Positions 24,568-33,274 of a stretch of DNA of 64,000 nucleotides are shown one piece after another. Source of the stretch: Labrenzia sp. CE80 (GTDB lineage Bacteria > Pseudomonadota > Alphaproteobacteria > Rhizobiales > Stappiaceae). Numbering within the stretch: position 1 is the stretch's first letter; each line of letters opens with the position of its first letter. The stretch covers positions 992,001-1,056,000 of the forward strand of contig NZ_WAJT01000001.1 in the NCBI RefSeq assembly GCF_009650605.1, in the 5' to 3' direction. A program made the position numbers and the translations under genes. The notes under the pieces are model-generated. The model was not told the origin of the DNA. It saw only the letters and a list, made by a program, of their open reading frames with translations, and searched no databases.

Positions 24568-27498
24568 ATGCTTGACAAGAATTACGAAGCGGCAAGCGTC
24601 GAACCGCGGATTTATGAAACCTGGGAAAATGCTGGAGCCTTCAAGGCCGGCGCCGGTGCCAAGGAAGGTGCGGACGCTTTCACAATCGTAATTCCGCCGC
24701 CGAATGTGACTGGCTCCCTGCATATGGGCCACGCGCTCAACAACACGCTTCAGGACATTCTTGTCCGCTGGAAGCGCATGCAGGGCTTTGACGTTCTCTG
24801 GCAGCCGGGCACCGACCACGCGGGCATTGCGACCCAGATGGTTGTCGAGCGCGAGCTGGCCGAACATCAGCAGCCGGGACGCCGCGAAATGGGCCGCGAA
24901 GCCTTTGTCGAGCGGGTCTGGGAACAAAAGCGCAAATCCGAAGGCACAATCCTGGGGCAGCTCAAACGCCTTGGAGCCTCCTGCGACTGGAGCCGCACCG
25001 AGTTCACCATGTCGGAGAACCTGTCGGCAGCCGTCTTGAAGGTTTTTGTCGACCTCTACAATGAAGGCCTGATCTATAAGTCCAAGCGCCTGGTCAACTG
25101 GGATCCGAAGTTCGAGACCGCGATCTCCGATCTGGAAGTCGAGAACATCGAAACCGACGGCCACATGTGGCACTTCAAGTACCCGCTGGCCGGCGGAGAA
25201 ACCTACGAATATGTCGAGAAGGACGAGGACGGTAACGTCACCCTTCGTGAGACGCGCGACTATATCTCCATCGCAACGACCCGCCCTGAAACCATGCTGG
25301 GCGATGGCGCTGTTGCGGTTCATCCAGATGACGAGCGCTACAAGCCGATTGTCGGCAAGCTCTGCGAAATCCCGGTTGGCCCGAAAGAGCATCGCCGTCT
25401 GATCCCGATCATCACTGATGAGTATCCTGATCCGGACTTCGGCTCGGGTGCGGTGAAGATCACTGGCGCACATGACTTCAACGATTATCAGGTCGCGCTT
25501 CGGGGCAAGATCCCCATGTACCGTCTGATGGACACCAAGGGCGCGATGCGTTCCGACGGTGCCCCTTATGATGAAGAAGCGAAGAAGGCCCAGGCGATCA
25601 TTGACGGCGCCGAGATGTCGATCAATGAGATCGATCTGATCAACATTGTTCCTGACGATCTGCGCGGGCTTGATCGCTTCGAGGCGCGCAAGTGCGTCAT
25701 TGATCAGATCACAGCCGAGGGCCTTGCGGTCATGGTCCCGAGTGACCATCCGGACGTCGCCTGGATGAAGGGTAAGGCTTCGGAGTGGAAGCTCGACGGC
25801 AAGGCCGTCATTCAGAAGCTCGGTGAAGACGAGGAGGGGCCTTCGACCCTGCCGATGGTCGAATCCAAGAAGATCATGCAGCCTTTCGGTGACCGCTCCA
25901 AAGTCGTCATCGAGCCGATGCTGACGGACCAGTGGTTTGTCGACGCCAAGACCCTGGCTGCGCCCGCGCTAAAGGCGGTTCAGGAGAGTGAGACCAAGTT
26001 CGTTCCCGGCAACTGGGACAAGACCTATTACAACTGGCTGAATGACATTCAGCCCTGGTGTATCTCCCGCCAGCTCTGGTGGGGACATCAGATCCCGGTC
26101 TGGTATGACAAGGACGGCAATGAGTATTGCGCGCAGAGTGAAGCCGAAGCCGTGGAGATGGCTGGTGGTAAAGTGCTCACGCGGGATGAGGATGTCCTCG
26201 ACACGTGGTTCTCGTCTGCGCTATGGCCGTTCTCGACCCTTGGTTGGCCGAACAAGACGCCGGAGCTTGAGCGCTACTACAAGACCGACGTTCTGATTAC
26301 CGGTTTCGACATCATCTTCTTCTGGGTTGCCCGCATGATGATGCAGGGCATTCACTTCATGGATGAAGTGCCGTTTCACACCGTCTACATCAACTCGATC
26401 GTGGTCGATAAGAACGGGAAGAAGATGTCGAAATCGCTCGGCAACGTTCTCGATCCGCTTGACCTGATTGCGCAATTTGGTGCCGATGCGACCCGTTTTG
26501 CTTTGGCCAGCCAGGAAGTTCAAGGACGGCGCACGCTGCGCATGTCCGATCAGGCGGCTGAAGGTGGTCAGCGCTTTGCGACCAAGCTGTGGAACGCCGC
26601 ACGCTTTGCCGAAATGAACGGTTGCGCGCGCGTGGAGGGTTTCGATCCGGCGACCACAAAACTGACGCTGAACCGCTGGATTGCAACGGAAACCGGACGC
26701 TGCATCACCGAAGTGACCAAGGCGCTTGAAGACTATCGCTTCAACGACGCTTCCGGCGCTGTTTATCGCTTCGTCTGGAATTCCTTCTGCGACTGGTTCC
26801 TGGAACTTGCGAAACCGGTCTTCAACGGCGACGATGAGGCGGCGAAGGCGGAAACGCGGGCAACCGCCGCCTGGGCCATCGACGAGATCTTGAAGGTTTT
26901 GCACCCGTTCATGCCGTTCCTGACAGAAGAGCTCTGGGAGCGGTTGGGCGACGAGGGCGTCAAGGCCGACGGCATGTTGATGCTTTCAGCATGGCCTGCG
27001 CCTCACGTCTCAGATGAGGCCGCTGCGGACGAGATCAACTGGCTGGTTGGCTTGATTTCGGAGATCAGATCGGTTCGTGCGGAAATGAACATTCCAGCGG
27101 GTGCCAAAGTTCAGCTTGTTGTTGTCGGTGCGAATGACCAGACAACAGCCCGCATCGACACACATGCCTCTGCCATTCAGCGGCTTGCGCGTGCGGAAAC
27201 CATCGAGATGGCGGATGCTGCGCCTGCAGGTTCTGCCCAGATCATTGTTGGCGAAGCCACGGTCTGCATTCCGCTGGCCGGGGTGATCGATCTCGGTGCC
27301 GAGAAAGCCCGTCTGACCAAGGATGCCGGCAAGCTGGAAGGCGAGATCTCGAAGATCGAGAAGAAGCTCGGCAATCCGAAATTCGTCGAGAAGGCACCGC
27401 AAGACGTTGTCGATGGCGAAAAGGAAAAGGTCGCCGAAGCCAAAGCCAAGCTGGAAAAAACCCAGGTGGCACTCGGACGTCTGGCGGAAATCGGCTGA
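24568..27498 (+). CDS. valS: valyl-tRNA synthetase
   Basis: A 976-residue class I aminoacyl-tRNA synthetase attaching valine to tRNA-Val. The start MLDKNYEAASVEPRIYETWE is normal for the family. The HIGH motif is HMGH in PPPNVTGSLHMGHALNNT (about 43-60), the KMSKS motif is at 619-623, and ATTRPETMLGDGAVAVHP plus GSGAVKITGAHDFNDYQVAL mark the editing domain that removes threonine from Val-AMP/tRNA. The C-terminal coiled-coil arm is present (KARLTKDAGKLEGEISKIEK onward). Cytoplasmic, monocistronic, followed by a hairpin. Confidence 0.98.
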   Translation: MLDKNYEAASVEPRIYETWENAGAFKAGAGAKEGADAFTIVIPPPNVTGSLHMGHALNNTLQDILVRWKRMQGFDVLWQPGTDHAGIATQMVVERELAEHQQPGRREMGREAFVERVWEQKRKSEGTILGQLKRLGASCDWSRTEFTMSENLSAAVLKVFVDLYNEGLIYKSKRLVNWDPKFETAISDLEVENIETDGHMWHFKYPLAGGETYEYVEKDEDGNVTLRETRDYISIATTRPETMLGDGAVAVHPDDERYKPIVGKLCEIPVGPKEHRRLIPIITDEYPDPDFGSGAVKITGAHDFNDYQVALRGKIPMYRLMDTKGAMRSDGAPYDEEAKKAQAIIDGAEMSINEIDLINIVPDDLRGLDRFEARKCVIDQITAEGLAVMVPSDHPDVAWMKGKASEWKLDGKAVIQKLGEDEEGPSTLPMVESKKIMQPFGDRSKVVIEPMLTDQWFVDAKTLAAPALKAVQESETKFVPGNWDKTYYNWLNDIQPWCISRQLWWGHQIPVWYDKDGNEYCAQSEAEAVEMAGGKVLTRDEDVLDTWFSSALWPFSTLGWPNKTPELERYYKTDVLITGFDIIFFWVARMMMQGIHFMDEVPFHTVYINSIVVDKNGKKMSKSLGNVLDPLDLIAQFGADATRFALASQEVQGRRTLRMSDQAAEGGQRFATKLWNAARFAEMNGCARVEGFDPATTKLTLNRWIATETGRCITEVTKALEDYRFNDASGAVYRFVWNSFCDWFLELAKPVFNGDDEAAKAETRATAAWAIDEILKVLHPFMPFLTEELWERLGDEGVKADGMLMLSAWPAPHVSDEAAADEINWLVGLISEIRSVRAEMNIPAGAKVQLVVVGANDQTTARIDTHASAIQRLARAETIEMADAAPAGSAQIIVGEATVCIPLAGVIDLGAEKARLTKDAGKLEGEISKIEKKLGNPKFVEKAPQDVVDGEKEKVAEAKAKLEKTQVALGRLAEIG

Positions 27499-27521
27499 CG
27501 CCATAGAAAGTCTCATTGGGG

Positions 27522-27556
27522 AAGGCCCGGATAAGCTCTTGTCTTTTCCGGGCCTT
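27522..27556 (+). terminator. hairpin after valS
   Basis: Perfect 10-base arms AAGGCCCGGA (27522-27531) and TCCGGGCCTT (27547-27556) flank a 15-base loop. The T-run after it is poor, so it may be a weak terminator or an mRNA 3'-end stabiliser. Confidence 0.55.
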
Positions 27557-27655
27557 ATTCCGATGCTAGCAGCGATCCTCAAACGGGTTCGGACAGCTGG
27601 ACGGGATGAAATGGGCAAATTGCCGATGAGCATACGGATTGGGAAACGCGGGAAA

Positions 27656-28183
27656 ATGAGCGTGTCTTTTTGGAAGCTTGCCGCAGGTGCCGTTCTTCTT
27701 CCGCTCATGAGCGTTCCGGCTTTGGCCCAGAACGAGGCGAGCGAAAAGATCGAAAACCCTGTCGCCGTCTTTTCAGGTCTCGACAAGATCACGGGCCGGA
27801 TCATCTCCTTCGATGTCTATATCGGAGAGACGGTGCAATTCGGTGCGTTGCAGGTGACGCCGAGGGTCTGCCATACGAGGCCCGCGACGGAAACGCCGCT
27901 GACGACATCCTTTGTTCAGGTTGACGAGATCACGCTCAACAATGAGGTCCGGCGGATCTTTTCGGGCTGGATGTATGCTGCGAGCCCTGGGCTTCATGCC
28001 GTGGAACATGCGGTTTATGATGTGTGGCTGACCGATTGCAAGCTCAGCTCCAATGTTCCGCCACCCGAAGGGTATTCCGGCCCTCCTGTCCAGCAAGGCG
28101 TTGCTGAAGGCGAGGACCCACTCGCTGGTCCTGACGATGGCGTCAACAGTGGTCCAGTCCCGCCACGGCCTAAGCCCTTCTGA
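27656..28183 (+). CDS. DUF2155 periplasmic protein
   Basis: A 175-residue exported protein. The ATG at 27656 gives a clean signal peptide (MSVSFWKLAAGAVLLPLMSV, cleaved after ALA); in-frame ATGs at 27626 and 27611 are possible and would add 10-15 residues. The mature domain AVFSGLDKITGRIISFDVYI, VTPRVCHTRPATETPLTTSF, RIFSGWMYAASPGLHAVEHA and YDVWLTDCK is the DUF2155 signature, with two Cys likely to pair. The C-terminus is a Pro/Gly-rich tail (GPVPPRPKPF). The function is unknown; the family often neighbours aat, accBC and an NDUFA12-like gene in alphaproteobacteria. Here aat is nearby but convergent, with an unrelated gene between. Confidence 0.87.
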   Translation: MSVSFWKLAAGAVLLPLMSVPALAQNEASEKIENPVAVFSGLDKITGRIISFDVYIGETVQFGALQVTPRVCHTRPATETPLTTSFVQVDEITLNNEVRRIFSGWMYAASPGLHAVEHAVYDVWLTDCKLSSNVPPPEGYSGPPVQQGVAEGEDPLAGPDDGVNSGPVPPRPKPF

Positions 28184-28310
28184 TCTACTGATACAAATGC
28201 CCGTTCCCAATGATGGGCTGGATCAGCGGTATCCTTGAAGTGCCCGATCACAAGTCCGGTTCTTACGCGTCTGACAAGTAAACCCACTTGCCGACAGATA
28301 AGGACCGGCC

Positions 28311-29555
28311 ATGAAAATCGTCACCTACGCAAAGACGAATCCTCACTTCGACACCGTGATGGAGTTGCTTCAAGTCCGCTTGAAGGCACGGTTGGCTGGC
28401 TGTCTCGACCTATGCAGTCCCACGCAGACGCCGCTCCTGAAGCAGGCCGACTTCAGCGAGTTTTTGTGCCGCGCCGAGAATCCGGTCGATTTCAACTTTT
28501 TGAGCTTTGGTTTCAAGAAGAACAAGGATCCGGCGAACCTTTATCCGCTGCGTTATATCCGCGGTGTGACGGCCAAGTTGCAGCAGTTTTACGTCGGGTC
28601 GGATTCCAAGAACGAGGACACGGGATCTCAGCAAGAACTCAAGCTCGATCAGATCAAGAAGATCGAAAAGATCACGACGTTTTTTGCGTCGCCAAAGGAA
28701 GCGCAAGGAACCAAACAGGATCGGTACAAACGGCGTATCATTGCCTTTATCGTCACCTATACGGGGGTGGATGATCAGAGTCATGAGCAGCTGGTCTGCT
28801 CTCCCAGCAGTGAATTTTACTCGATTGGCGAGAAGTACCCGGACGCAATTCAGGCAAATTGCCTCGACTACCTGAGCACTTACGCCAAGAACAATCCCGC
28901 CTACTATATTGCCTACGAGGAAAATGCTGGTGGTCTGAATTTTTATCCGGACCCGAATGCGCCCACCAAGCGCGTCCAGATCACCAACATCGCCTATGAT
29001 GCGGTCAATGGTGCCAGCAAGGATTACATTGCCAATCTGGCCCTGATCTCAACCGTGCCGATAGATCCTTCCGAACTGGTGCCGCCGGCGGTGGAGACGG
29101 TCACGTTCCAGATTCCGTTCCGCAAAAACACCACTGGCAATGAGATTAAGCTGGAGTCGGAAAGCAGTGCCTCATCAAGCTATCGAAGCGTGGTCGCGAC
29201 GCAGAAGACCCATAACTTCTCAATTGGTATTCCCAACATAAGCGTAAAGGCTCCAGGTGGCCCGAGCGTCGCGATCGGCAAAATCGCTGGGTATACCTAT
29301 GGCTCCTCACACGGAGAGACGGTCGAGGAAAATACGGGGAGCGCTTCAACCTCCAAGGTGTCTCAGACAATTCCGGCAGATGCCTATGTTCTTGAGGACT
29401 TCCAGCATTCAAAGGACTTTGAGGCGACCGCAAAAATCCAGATGTTCAACGCGGCGTCCAAGGAAGTCATGGAAGTGTCGGTTCCAACCAACGTACCTTG
29501 CTTCAGTGTGGCCGATGATGATGCCCTGGCCGAGGCAATCGTGGAATCAATCTAG
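28311..29555 (+). CDS. 414-residue protein resembling aerolysin/ETX-MTX2 pore formers (tentative)
   Basis: I do not recognise a close family. The C-terminal half has the pattern of aerolysin-fold beta pore formers: a strand (AVETVTFQIPFRKNTTGNEI, about 250-270), a Ser/Thr-rich strand (ESSASSSYRSVVATQKTHNF, about 284-303), an amphipathic glycine-rich hairpin (SIGIPNISVKAPGGPSVAIG, about 304-323), another Ser/Thr-rich strand (about 331-350), then SQTIPADAYVLEDF, comparable to the S/T-Q-x-I-x-V-P-A/P-G segment of ETX/MTX2 proteins. The N-terminal 230 residues are of unknown fold, and there is no signal peptide. Codon composition looks somewhat more AT-rich than in the neighbours. Its 3' end overlaps aat by 9 bases (convergent). 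Other beta-sandwich proteins could give a similar pattern. Confidence 0.55.
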   Translation: MKIVTYAKTNPHFDTVMELLQVRLKARLAGCLDLCSPTQTPLLKQADFSEFLCRAENPVDFNFLSFGFKKNKDPANLYPLRYIRGVTAKLQQFYVGSDSKNEDTGSQQELKLDQIKKIEKITTFFASPKEAQGTKQDRYKRRIIAFIVTYTGVDDQSHEQLVCSPSSEFYSIGEKYPDAIQANCLDYLSTYAKNNPAYYIAYEENAGGLNFYPDPNAPTKRVQITNIAYDAVNGASKDYIANLALISTVPIDPSELVPPAVETVTFQIPFRKNTTGNEIKLESESSASSSYRSVVATQKTHNFSIGIPNISVKAPGGPSVAIGKIAGYTYGSSHGETVEENTGSASTSKVSQTIPADAYVLEDFQHSKDFEATAKIQMFNAASKEVMEVSVPTNVPCFSVADDDALAEAIVESI

Positions 29556-30266
29556 ATCTGGCCGGACTTGGCTGGTCGTGGCGCCAGGTGCGGAAGATGC
29601 CGTCTGGAGAATGGTCAGAACTTCTTCTCCGCGTGCGTCTGAGGCGAGGGCGAAGAAATCGCTGTCCATCTGAAGTGCCTTGGCGAGTTCCACATTGTAG
29701 GCGTCGCGCGAAACTTCGATGGTTCCGAAGCGCGACAGGTGGTCGGTGACGAACTGCGTATCCAGAAGATGGAACCCGCCGGCAATCATGCGGGCAACCA
29801 GATGCGTCAGACAGACTTTGGAAGCATCGGTTTCGCGGGTGAACATGCTTTCGCCAAAGAAAGCGCCGTTCAGATTGACGCCATATAGCCCGCCAACAAG
29901 CCGGCTGCCCTGCCAGGCCTCTACGGTCTGGCAATGGCCCATGTCAAAGAGGTCGCCATAGAGACGGCGAATCTCCTTGTTGATCCAGGTCTTTTGGCGG
30001 TCGGGGACGGAAGCGGCGCAACAGTCGATTACGGCTTCGAAGTCCGTGCTGATCCGGATCTCAAAGATATCGGAGCGCACGGTGCGCTTCAGTCGTTTGG
30101 GAATGTGAAAGCTGTCGAGCGGCAGCATGCCCCGACGCTCTGGCTCGAGCCAGAACAGGCCGGCGTCTTCTGCTGATTCCGCCATTGGAAAAAGGCCGCA
30201 GGCATATGCTTTCAGCAAAACCTGCGGCGTTATTTCCATAATGATGTCGTCGCTGTGCTCTGCCAT
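29547..30266 (-). CDS. aat: leucyl/phenylalanyl-tRNA-protein transferase
   Basis: A 239-residue Aat of the bacterial N-degron pathway. It transfers Leu or Phe to N-terminal Lys/Arg of proteins so that ClpS/ClpAP degrade them. Signatures: LLKAYACGLFPMAESAEDAG, LFWLEPERRGMLPLDSFHIP, TWINKEIRRLYGDLFDMGHC, HCQTVEAWQGSRLVGGLYGV, GAFFGESMFTRETDASKVCL and FHLLDTQFVTDHLSRFG. It is encoded 18 bases after accC on the minus strand, an arrangement common in alphaproteobacteria. An internal ATG at 30239 is an alternative start. Confidence 0.96.
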   Translation of the reverse strand: MAEHSDDIIMEITPQVLLKAYACGLFPMAESAEDAGLFWLEPERRGMLPLDSFHIPKRLKRTVRSDIFEIRISTDFEAVIDCCAASVPDRQKTWINKEIRRLYGDLFDMGHCQTVEAWQGSRLVGGLYGVNLNGAFFGESMFTRETDASKVCLTHLVARMIAGGFHLLDTQFVTDHLSRFGTIEVSRDAYNVELAKALQMDSDFFALASDARGEEVLTILQTASSAPGATTSQVRPDLD

Positions 30267-30284
30267 GGCGGCACTTGCCGAGGG

Positions 30285-31631
30285 TTAGCTCGTCTTCTGC
30301 TCCAGGTATTGTTCCAGCCAATGAATATCATACTGACCGTTAGCAATATCCTGATTGTCCACGAGATCGCGGAACAGCGGAATGGTGGACTTGATCTCGT
30401 CAACGACAAATTCGTCCAGGCAGCGGCGCAGACGCATCATGCATTCGACGCGGTTGCGGCCATGAACGATGAGCTTGCCGATCAGGCTGTCGTAGTACGG
30501 CGGGATCTTGTAGCCCTGATACACGCCGCTATCCACGCGCACGCCAAGACCACCGGGTGTGTGGTAATAGGTGATTGTGCCCGGTGATGGCATGAAGGTC
30601 TGGGGATCTTCCGCGTTGATGCGGCACTCGATGGCATGGCCCTCGAAACGGATGTCGTCTTGGGTCATGTCGAGGGAACCGCCAGCTGCGATCCGGATCT
30701 GCTCGTTGACCAGATCGATGCCGGTGATCATCTCGGTGACAGGATGTTCGACCTGAAGGCGCGTGTTCATTTCGATGAAATAGAACTCGCCGTTCTCATA
30801 GAGGAACTCGACCGTGCCAACGCCGCGGTACTTCAGCTTTCGCATGGCAGCAGCGACAATCTCACCGATTTCGGAACGCTGTTCCTCGTTGAGAGAGGGA
30901 GAAGGGGCTTCCTCAAGCACCTTCTGGTGGCGGCGCTGAAGCGAGCAGTCGCGTTCGCCCAGATGGATCGCATTGCCCTTGCCATCGCCAAGAACCTGGA
31001 TCTCGATATGACGAGGCTTGCCGAGATACTTCTCCATGTAGAGGGCATCATCGCCAAACGCAGCCTTGGCTTCGGCGCGGGCGTTGGACAAAGCGTCGTC
31101 GAGATCGGCTGCCGTCTTGGCAACCTTCATCCCGCGGCCACCGCCGCCGGATGCTGCCTTGACCAGAACAGGAAAGCCGATCTCGCGTGCAATGGCGTGT
31201 GCATCGTCTTGCGGTGTAACCGCGCCATCTGATCCGGGAACTACAGGAATGCCGAGTTCCTTGGCCGTCTGCTTGGCCTGGATCTTGTCGCCCATGATCT
31301 TGATGTGATCAGAAGTCGGGCCGATGAAGACGATGTTGTGCGCTTCGAGGATCTCCGCAAAGCGTGCGTTTTCCGACAGGAAACCGTAGCCCGGGTGGAC
31401 CGCGTCTGCGCCTGTGATTTCGCAGGCCGCCAGAAGCTGAGGGATATTCAGGTAGCTGTCGCGGGCCGCGGGAGGGCCGATGCAGACGCTCTCGTCGGCG
31501 AGGCGCACATGCATGGCATCCGCGTCAGCCGTCGAATGAACTGCAACCGTGGAGATTCCGAGTTCCTTGCAGGCACGCAGGATGCGCAAGGCGATTTCAC
31601 CGCGGTTGGCAATGAGGATCTTTGAGAACAT
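30285..31631 (-). CDS. accC: acetyl-CoA carboxylase biotin carboxylase subunit
   Basis: A 448-residue ATP-grasp enzyme that carboxylates the biotin on AccB with bicarbonate and ATP, the first step of fatty-acid synthesis. It starts MFSKILIANRGEIALRILRA. The glycine-rich ATP loop KAASGGGGRGMKV is near 159-171, EVFLENPRHIEIQ-type sequence appears as KYLGKPRHIEIQVLGDGKGN, and FIEMNTRLQVEHPVTEMITG is the catalytic-domain signature. The length is standard. It lies 13 bases after accB in one operon with aat. Confidence 0.98.
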   Translation of the reverse strand: MFSKILIANRGEIALRILRACKELGISTVAVHSTADADAMHVRLADESVCIGPPAARDSYLNIPQLLAACEITGADAVHPGYGFLSENARFAEILEAHNIVFIGPTSDHIKIMGDKIQAKQTAKELGIPVVPGSDGAVTPQDDAHAIAREIGFPVLVKAASGGGGRGMKVAKTAADLDDALSNARAEAKAAFGDDALYMEKYLGKPRHIEIQVLGDGKGNAIHLGERDCSLQRRHQKVLEEAPSPSLNEEQRSEIGEIVAAAMRKLKYRGVGTVEFLYENGEFYFIEMNTRLQVEHPVTEMITGIDLVNEQIRIAAGGSLDMTQDDIRFEGHAIECRINAEDPQTFMPSPGTITYYHTPGGLGVRVDSGVYQGYKIPPYYDSLIGKLIVHGRNRVECMMRLRRCLDEFVVDEIKSTIPLFRDLVDNQDIANGQYDIHWLEQYLEQKTS

Positions 31632-31644
31632 GCCGAGGCGGTCC

Positions 31645-32112
31645 TTATTCGACGATGATGAGCGGTTCGCCGAACTCGACGGGCTGGGCGTCGGACACGA
31701 GGATTTCCTTGACCGTGCCGGCCTTGGTGGCCGGAATGTGGTTCATGGTCTTCATCGCTTCGATGATCAGAACCGTCTGACCCTCGGCAACCTTGTCGCC
31801 AACTTGAACATATGCACGTGCGCCCGGCTCAGGCGAGAGATAGGCGGTGCCAACCATTGGCGAGGCCAGTGTGCCAGGATGAGGACCGCTGGCAGCGACA
31901 GGTGCCACGGGAGCAGCAGGTGCTGCTGGAGCTGGCGCAGGTGCAGCAGCGGGAGCTGCGACGGTCACCGGAGCGTCGAAATGGATCTGGCGGGCAACGC
32001 GAATGCGGAAGTCCGACTGTTCCAGCTCGATCTCGCTCAGGTTCGTCTCGTCCAAAAGGACGGCGAGGTCGCGGATCAGGTCCGTGTCAAACTTCTTGTT
32101 ATCTTTCGACAT
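31645..32112 (-). CDS. accB: biotin carboxyl carrier protein of acetyl-CoA carboxylase
   Basis: A 155-residue BCCP. The N-terminal interaction helix is MSKDNKKFDTDLIRDLAVLL, followed by an Ala/Pro-rich flexible linker (about 50-80). The C-terminal biotinyl domain carries the EAMKTMN motif with the biotinylated Lys at about 121 and the family 'thumb' region SPEPGARAYVQVGDK. The start at 32112 fits the family; the open frame continuing to 32286 has no homology. First gene of accB-accC-aat. Confidence 0.96.
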   Translation of the reverse strand: MSKDNKKFDTDLIRDLAVLLDETNLSEIELEQSDFRIRVARQIHFDAPVTVAAPAAAPAPAPAAPAAPVAPVAASGPHPGTLASPMVGTAYLSPEPGARAYVQVGDKVAEGQTVLIIEAMKTMNHIPATKAGTVKEILVSDAQPVEFGEPLIIVE

Positions 32113-32407
32113 GTGTAAGGACTTTCGTATTCGAGCTTTCAAAACCAAGCTGCATGAGGCTTGCCGGGAGGGAGCGCTCATGGCGAGGAAAAGGCGAGGG
32201 GACGGACCAAGCGCGCAGGCTTTTGTCCATCCCCAGTCAGCTTTCTTTTGTGACGCTGCCAAACCGCCCGGTGACCATGCGGCCACAGGCGATCAAACAG
32301 CAAGATCTTTTGTCTACGTTCAAGAACGCAGTCTTGCAGACCTTATAGGCATTGATTATGGCGAGGAAAAGCCCCGATTGCTCATGCCGTTAATCGAAAT
32401 CGACAGA
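32113..32407. other. intergenic region between accB and the DsbA-like gene
   Basis: 295 bases without a convincing gene. In many alphaproteobacteria aroQ (type II dehydroquinase) lies between these genes; no aroQ-like sequence is seen on either strand here. It should hold the promoter of the accB-accC-aat operon. Confidence 0.5.
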
Positions 32408-33208
32408 TCAACAGGTGGTTTCACCACAATTGCGCATGGAAGAGATCTTGCTCTTGAGTTGATCATAGCCAACAGCGCCCATTACGACTTCCTCGCCAAT
32501 AACATAGGAAGGGGTGCCCGTCAGGCCGAGGCGGTTCGCCAGCGAATAGACTTCCTCGATGGTCTGCCCGGCTTCATCGGTAACCAGAACAGCTCCGAGC
32601 TCTTCTTCGGAAAGACCGATGTCGGTTGCTGCCTTGAGTGCGCTGGCACGATTCGCCTGGCCGCGCTGAAGCAGCAGAGCCTGATGGAAGTCAGAGTATT
32701 TTTCTGGAGCAACCGTGTTAACCGCCACGGCGACCTGGGCTGCTTCTACAGACCCCTGACCAAGGACGGGGAATTCTTTCAGGACAATCTTCAAGTTGTC
32801 GTCTTCTTCAATCAAGCGGACCATGTCGCCGTAGGCGCGCTTGCAGTAGCCGCAATTGTAGTCAAAGAACTCCACAAGAGTGACATCACCGTCCGGATTG
32901 CCCAGAACGACCTGCCTTGCGGAGTTGAACAGAACGTCTGCGCTGTCGGAAACAGCCTGCAGTCTTGCCTGTTCGGCTGCGGCTTTTTCTCGGCGATCGA
33001 GTTCCTCAAGCGCTTCCCGAATGACTTCCGGGTTCTCGATTAGATACTCTCGCACAATGGTCTCAACGCCGGAACGATCAAGATCCTGGGCATTTGCGGG
33101 AGCAGGGACAAGGACGGTTGCGAGCGCACAGGCACTGACGGCCGTTGCGAGAACAAGGCGTCGGCTTGCGCGGGAAGCGCGCTGCAATGCTGCAGAAAGA
33201 GCGAACAT
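32408..33208 (-). CDS. DsbA-family thiol-disulphide oxidoreductase
   Basis: A 266-residue periplasmic thioredoxin-fold protein. The signal peptide ends after PANA-Q (about residue 40). An N-terminal helical extension (VREYLIENPEVIREALEELD and a long charged helix, about 50-85) is typical of the ScsC/BdbD-like branch that can oligomerise. The active site is DYNCGYCKRA with Cys at 119 and 122; the cis-Pro loop is GLTGTPSYVIG. Two further Cys lie at the extreme C-terminus (MRNCGETTC), which is unusual and could form a regulatory disulphide. It neighbours the M48 protease on the same strand, a common pairing in this class. It may act as oxidase or isomerase. Confidence 0.9.
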   Translation of the reverse strand: MFALSAALQRASRASRRLVLATAVSACALATVLVPAPANAQDLDRSGVETIVREYLIENPEVIREALEELDRREKAAAEQARLQAVSDSADVLFNSARQVVLGNPDGDVTLVEFFDYNCGYCKRAYGDMVRLIEEDDNLKIVLKEFPVLGQGSVEAAQVAVAVNTVAPEKYSDFHQALLLQRGQANRASALKAATDIGLSEEELGAVLVTDEAGQTIEEVYSLANRLGLTGTPSYVIGEEVVMGAVGYDQLKSKISSMRNCGETTC

Positions 33209-33274
33209 GAAAAACTCCTGAGCCGCTTCGTGTTGCGGCGTGTTTATCGGGCGCGGCGTAGGGCGTATGAGTGC

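Noticed and set aside
24496..25749. 417-codon minus-strand open frame opposite valS
   Set aside because: valS carries all synthetase motifs over the same bases; the antisense frame is a by-product.
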